A DNA stretch of 7,365 bases, taken from Chloroflexota bacterium (lineage in GTDB: Bacteria; Chloroflexota; Dehalococcoidia; JACQTR01). The position numbers and the translations under genes were made by a program. The stretch is from contig JACQTR010000193.1 of the NCBI GenBank assembly GCA_016210705.1, forward strand, positions 1-7,365, written 5' to 3'. Shown piece by piece: positions 4,938 to 7,365 of this stretch. Below the pieces are notes generated by a model that saw nothing but the letters and a program-made list of their open reading frames with translations, was not told where the DNA came from and did no database searches. Every line of letters starts with the position of its first letter. Position 1 is the stretch's first letter.

Positions 4938-5174
4938 CTAGAGCCTTTTTATGGTGGCCACCCATTCTCGTGGCCCCTTCTCTTGGGAATCCCACTCGAA
5001 TTGTCCTTCCCTCTCCATCATAAACTGGTAATGGAGTGGCCTGGGGTCATGATCGTTGACAAGAAGAAGGGTATCGCCTGGAGACAAATTATCAAAGATA
5101 TCGAAGATCTTGGGATGCCTTTCCCAAGGTGGCATATCTCGCACATCTAAAGTAACGGTTTTATTAGTTGACAT
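4938..5174 (-). CDS. DUF2249 domain protein
   Basis: A 78-aa protein that is one complete DUF2249 domain. Conserved signatures are L-D-V-R-D-M-P-P-W-E-R-H-P (9-21), the L-S-P-G-D turn (30-34), L-V-N-D-H-D-P-R-P-L (38-47) with Y49-Q50, and the F-E-W ... G-P-R-E-W segment (59-71). The invariant histidines H20 and H42 and the N-D-H-D-P motif suggest metal or small-ligand binding. As far as I recall, the domain is structurally related to the TusA/SirA fold and often co-occurs with hemerythrin-like proteins and nitrogen-oxide metabolism; its biochemical role is not established. The ATG has a strong AAGGGGGA site (about 5181-5188). It is the last gene of the minus-strand cluster, 17 bp after the unknown 158-aa gene, and is followed by the hairpin at 4848-4879. 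Confidence 0.88.
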   Translation of the reverse strand: MSTNKTVTLDVRDMPPWERHPKIFDIFDNLSPGDTLLLVNDHDPRPLHYQFMMEREGQFEWDSQEKGPREWVATIKRL

Positions 5175-5191
5175 AGGTTATCCCCCTTAAT

Positions 5192-5668
5192 CTAAATCTC
5201 AACGGATCTAGTTACAACCAAGGTACAAGTTTCATCCTTTGTCAGACCCAAGGAAACAGTAAATCCCAGTTGACCAGCCCACAAGGTAAAGGATTCGGAG
5301 CAATAACGGCACACCTCCGTCACTGTAAGCCCTAGGTTTTGGGCTACTGCCCAGCGGTGGCGACCCCAGCCACCGAGACAGCCATCGGTGAAGGCGAGCT
5401 CCGCCCGATCTTGGCTCAATAGACCAACAAGGAAAGACACCTTCGGATATAGAGTTCGAAAGGCCTCTACCTCTTTAAGGAGATATTCTTCAGCCGTAGG
5501 GTCGTCCTTGCCCATCCACCTCACCGCCCTCTGGCCCCACAGGTGCCTAGCATAATCTTCCGGCGTAAAGCCACGACGACAGGCAAAGGCCAAACCAGCC
5601 AACTCAAGACGAAGACGACTCGCAGCGGTCCGATGCCAAGCAGCGATTTGGGCTGTTGAGTGCCCCAT
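5192..5668 (-). CDS. Unrecognised 158-aa protein with C-x2-C motif
   Basis: I do not recognise this protein. It is soluble: there is no signal peptide and no transmembrane segment. The N-terminal half (about 4-75) looks helical and rich in charged and aromatic residues (F34-T-P-E-D-Y-A-R-H-L-W-G). The second half carries C97, C120-R-Y-C123 and C148, with the pattern C-x2-Y/C followed by W130, L-G-F (134-136) and C148 in a predicted beta region. This recalls, only loosely, the C-terminal pattern of L-2-amino-thiazoline-4-carboxylate hydrolase-like or DUF6125-like proteins; I would not assign either. C97, C120, C123 and C148 could together bind a metal or Fe-S cluster. ATG at 5668 follows GAGGT at workable spacing. 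It starts 18 bp after metV and ends 17 bp before DUF2249, so it belongs to the same operon and probably acts with MetV. Confidence 0.7.
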   Translation of the reverse strand: MGHSTAQIAAWHRTAASRLRLELAGLAFACRRGFTPEDYARHLWGQRAVRWMGKDDPTAEEYLLKEVEAFRTLYPKVSFLVGLLSQDRAELAFTDGCLGGWGRHRWAVAQNLGLTVTEVCRYCSESFTLWAGQLGFTVSLGLTKDETCTLVVTRSVEI

Positions 5669-5686
5669 TACTACCTCATCTTCAGA

Positions 5687-6343
5687 TCAGGCAGGTGTTT
5701 TATCAACCCTCCTGGGGTGAGTCATTTTACTAAAATCTTTGGGTGGATGGATAGTCTCCAGCATCTCTAAAGAATCTAGGTTCTTCATACGTTGATAAAT
5801 TGCTACCCAGGCACATTCTTTACTCTGGTCTACCTCACAATGTCCATCTTTATAGCCTCCACAAGGACCATTGAGTAAGCCTTTGGGACACGTAGCTAGT
5901 GGACAAATGCCTCCCGTCCATGCGAGAACGCACTCGCCACAAAGAACACAGCGTTCGTCGGTTCTGGTTAGGCGTTCCAAACGGGCCAAATACAGGCTGT
6001 TTAGAGCCGGGTAAATAGGCTTATCGGGGATGGCCATGGCTACGGTGCCGGTTCCAGCGCCGCAAGCCATCACCAAGAGCGCCTCGGCCTCTGCCACCTC
6101 GGCGGCATGAGCTCGTTGCAGCTCCCTCTTAGTTTTGCGTTCATCGCACGGTTCCTCCACCACCACCCAACCTGTTATGATCTTGCCCATGTCTTGCAAC
6201 TTGCCCGCCATTTCCCGCACCTCAGTCTCGCCTCCGGTGTGCCAAGCGGTGGCACAGGAACCACAACCTACAATGAACAACCTTTTATAAGGGTTTAAAT
6301 AACCAACAATCTCCGTAAATGCCTTCTGCTCAGTAACTATCAT
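5687..6343 (-). CDS. metV: MetV: methylenetetrahydrofolate reductase C-terminal-domain Fe-S protein
   Basis: A 218-aa protein of the methylene-THF reductase C-terminal family, the zinc/Fe-S subunit MetV. In acetogens such as Moorella it pairs with flavoprotein MetF in the Wood-Ljungdahl methyl branch and passes electrons toward 5,10-methylene-THF reduction. The match is full-length: I-V-G-C-G-S-C-A-T (24-32), T-G-G-E-T-E-V (36-42), E-E-P-C-D-E-R (63-69), A-C-G-A-G (93-97), then the cluster region C132-x2-C135-x2-C138, T-G-G-I-C-P (143-148), C152-P-K-G-L-L-N-G-P-C-G-G (to 163), C169-E-V and C177-A-W. All expected cysteines appear present. The ATG has a strong AGGAGGG site (6352-6358) that overlaps the stop of the ferredoxin gene, a sign of translational coupling. 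No metF is found on either side in the window, which is unusual for metV. Confidence 0.9.
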   Translation of the reverse strand: MIVTEQKAFTEIVGYLNPYKRLFIVGCGSCATAWHTGGETEVREMAGKLQDMGKIITGWVVVEEPCDERKTKRELQRAHAAEVAEAEALLVMACGAGTGTVAMAIPDKPIYPALNSLYLARLERLTRTDERCVLCGECVLAWTGGICPLATCPKGLLNGPCGGYKDGHCEVDQSKECAWVAIYQRMKNLDSLEMLETIHPPKDFSKMTHPRRVDKTPA

Positions 6344-6356
6344 GTATTTTTCCCTC

Positions 6357-6569
6357 CTAAAGATGATTATCTAAGACAATTTCAAAAGGACATAAAATAG
6401 CACCTTCTTCACAAATTGTCTCACAATAAGTGCAATAGTCGCAATTCTCAGGGTTGATCACCCTGGCTTTGCCAGCAACTATAGCAACCGCTCGAGTCGG
6501 ACACAAGATAACACAGTCACCGCATCCGGTACATTTTTCGTCATCAATCTCTGGTATCGCTAACGTCAT
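6357..6569 (-). CDS. 2[4Fe-4S] ferredoxin
   Basis: A 70-aa ferredoxin. The first motif C13-x2-C16-x2-C19-x3-C23-P is canonical. The second is C43-x2-C46-x2-C49-x3-C53, lacking the proline after its last cysteine and followed by an extra C60-P61. Eight ligands for two [4Fe-4S] clusters are present, plus a ninth cysteine. I chose the ATG at 6569 because A-A-G-G-A-G lies at ideal spacing (about 6577-6582); the frame is open up to a TTG at 6596 without a ribosome site. Its stop codon is embedded in the metV Shine-Dalgarno and the genes are 13 bp apart, so it is likely the dedicated electron carrier for MetV or the following proteins. Gene order suggests it may replace the usual MetF/Hdr partner. 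Confidence 0.88.
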   Translation of the reverse strand: MTLAIPEIDDEKCTGCGDCVILCPTRAVAIVAGKARVINPENCDYCTYCETICEEGAILCPFEIVLDNHL

Positions 6570-6597
6570 CTTTAATCTCCTTGTCCCACAATCCAAA

Positions 6598-6613
6598 ACA
6601 AAGGGGACTTTGT
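6598..6613. promoter_or_regulatory. Inverted repeat in the ferredoxin-metV leader
   Basis: ACAAAG (6598-6603), a 4-bp spacer and CTTTGT (6608-6613) form a perfect 6-4-6 inverted repeat, just downstream of the predicted start (near 6620) and upstream of the ferredoxin Shine-Dalgarno. It could be an operator or a small leader hairpin. It is not a Crp-type TGTGA/TCACA site. Confidence 0.35.
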
Positions 6614-6626
6614 GTCTTCATCAAAC

Positions 6627-6655
6627 ATTATGATTTAGCAAAAGCCCCCTGTAAG
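6627..6655 (-). promoter_or_regulatory. Possible internal promoter for the ferredoxin-metV genes
   Basis: On the minus strand CTTACA (6655-6650; 4 of 6 to TTGACA), 17-bp spacer and CATAAT (6632-6627; 5 of 6 to TATAAT). It lies in the 116-bp gap between the Crp/Fnr gene and the ferredoxin gene, so the latter group may be transcribed independently of the regulator. Confidence 0.4.
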
Positions 6656-6685
6656 CGACTTTTGTCTCAAGAAAGGTTCAGGGCA

Positions 6686-7354
6686 TTAAATCATGTTCTT
6701 AAGAACCTCTGGCCTGAGAATAACAATGCGGCGCCCCTCGATCTTGATAGCGCCTTCCGCCTCCAAAGTCTTGAGAGCTCTACCCACCATCTCTCGGGCG
6801 GTGCCCACCATGGCTGCCATCTGCTGCTGCGTCAGTATCCGCGAGGAGGCCCCAGGCTCCTCTACCGTCGACTGGAGCAACATTTTAGCTACGCGGCTTG
6901 TAACCTGCCGAAAAGACAGGTCTTCCACCATCATAGTGAGGTGGCGTAGCCGCCTGGCAAAAACTTTTACAACCGTCATAGCGAGGGTAGGACGATTACC
7001 TATAATATCAAGCAGCTCTTCTTTTGGCACAAGATAAACGATAGTTGGCTCCAAGGCCTCAGCACTGGCAGGGTTGGGGCCACCATCAAAAACCGGAACT
7101 TCATTAAAAGTATCCCCTGGCGAGGCGATGAGAAGTACCTGCTCTTTGCCTTGGTCGGAGGCCTTAAAAATCTTGACCGATCCCGTTTTTACCAAGTAAA
7201 GCCCGAGGCATCTCTCACCTTCTACAAAAAGCAGTTCCCCTTTGCCAAAAGAACGCTCACTCATACACCTCTCTAGCTTTTCCAGCTCTTCATCGCTGAG
7301 ATCCGCGAAGTAAGGAATTGAGCTGAGAAATTCGGTCAATGGTCTTACAGCCAC
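6686..7354 (-). CDS. Crp/Fnr-family transcriptional regulator (possibly 5' partial)
   Basis: A 222-aa (as visible) Crp/Fnr regulator. The cyclic-nucleotide-fold sensor domain runs from about 15 to 120, the long dimer helix from about 122 to 145, and the HTH (Crp-type) domain from about 147 to 215. The recognition helix is T-A-R-E-M-V-G-R-A-L (185-194) and keeps R187, E188 and R192, the base-reading pattern of E. coli CRP, so a TGTGA-like half-site is expected. In the sensor loop, D-G-G-P-N-P-A-S-A (90-98), the arginine that binds the cAMP phosphate in CRP is replaced by alanine, so cAMP sensing is unlikely. No Fnr-type N-terminal cysteine cluster is visible; only C30 and C49 occur. The GTG at 7354 has no ribosome site and the frame stays open to the window edge, so the real start may lie beyond it. 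It probably controls the ferredoxin-metV genes downstream. Confidence 0.88.
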   Translation of the reverse strand: MAVRPLTEFLSSIPYFADLSDEELEKLERCMSERSFGKGELLFVEGERCLGLYLVKTGSVKIFKASDQGKEQVLLIASPGDTFNEVPVFDGGPNPASAEALEPTIVYLVPKEELLDIIGNRPTLAMTVVKVFARRLRHLTMMVEDLSFRQVTSRVAKMLLQSTVEEPGASSRILTQQQMAAMVGTAREMVGRALKTLEAEGAIKIEGRRIVILRPEVLKNMI

Positions 7355-7365
7355 TGGTTTACTTC

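Noticed and set aside
6570..6596. TTG start at 6596 for the ferredoxin
   Set aside because: AAGGAG sits just before the ATG at 6569, and the added residues (DCGTRRLK) are not ferredoxin-like.
6639..6664. CAAAAG...CTTTTG inverted repeat after the Crp/Fnr gene as a terminator
   Set aside because: The stem is AT-rich with a 14-nt loop and no T-tract follows; it also overlaps a better promoter candidate.
1..7365. CRISPR array, tRNA, rRNA, insertion sequence or prophage
   Set aside because: No repeat-spacer pattern, cloverleaf, transposase, integrase or terminal inverted repeat was seen on reading both strands; the only tandem repeat is the 11-bp array at 1884-1938, too short and unspaced for CRISPR.

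Overview
The window reads as a gene-dense bacterial chromosome segment of moderate GC content. Genes are short, lie 9-60 bp apart and mostly carry strong Shine-Dalgarno sequences. The content is anaerobe-like: a MetV-type methylenetetrahydrofolate reductase accessory protein, two dicluster ferredoxins, a DsrE-family protein, a DUF2249 protein and a Crp/Fnr regulator. A Wood-Ljungdahl-capable anaerobe (Chloroflexota/Dehalococcoidia-like or clostridial) is plausible. This is inference from gene content; no rRNA or phylogenetic marker is present.

Layout. (1) 1-613, +: the C-terminal part of a class-A beta-lactamase-fold serine hydrolase, cut by the window edge. (2) 614-848: intergenic, ending in a near-consensus promoter (TTGATC-17-TATAAT) and a perfect 16-bp palindrome at the predicted transcription start. 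(3) 849-1872, +: an ArsR-type regulator, a DsrE-family protein and an atypical ferredoxin, probably one sulfur/redox operon repressed by its own ArsR. (4) 1884-2889, +: an array of 11-bp direct repeats like an OmpR/PhoB-class operator, then a Gly/Met-rich SHOCT membrane protein and an OsmC-family protein. (5) 2911-4350, -: a GlcD/AGPS-type FAD-linked oxidase, convergent with osmC. (6) 4351-4575: a divergent control region with overlapping promoters and three ACAATT elements. (7) 4576-4827, +: a small DUF3303-like protein. (8) 4828-4937: an intergenic hairpin between convergent units. (9) 4938-7354, -: Crp/Fnr regulator, dicluster ferredoxin, MetV, an unrecognised Cys-containing 158-aa protein and DUF2249, in transcription order.

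The most unusual part is the last cluster. MetV normally works as a partner of the flavin-binding catalytic subunit MetF, often with Hdr-like subunits. Here no metF or hdr gene is visible. MetV instead sits with a ferredoxin, an unknown protein and DUF2249 behind a Crp/Fnr regulator that lacks the cAMP-binding arginine. It may be an electron-transfer or C1/sulfur module that uses MetV outside the usual complex. The window gives no direct proof of function, and a metF gene elsewhere in the genome cannot be excluded.
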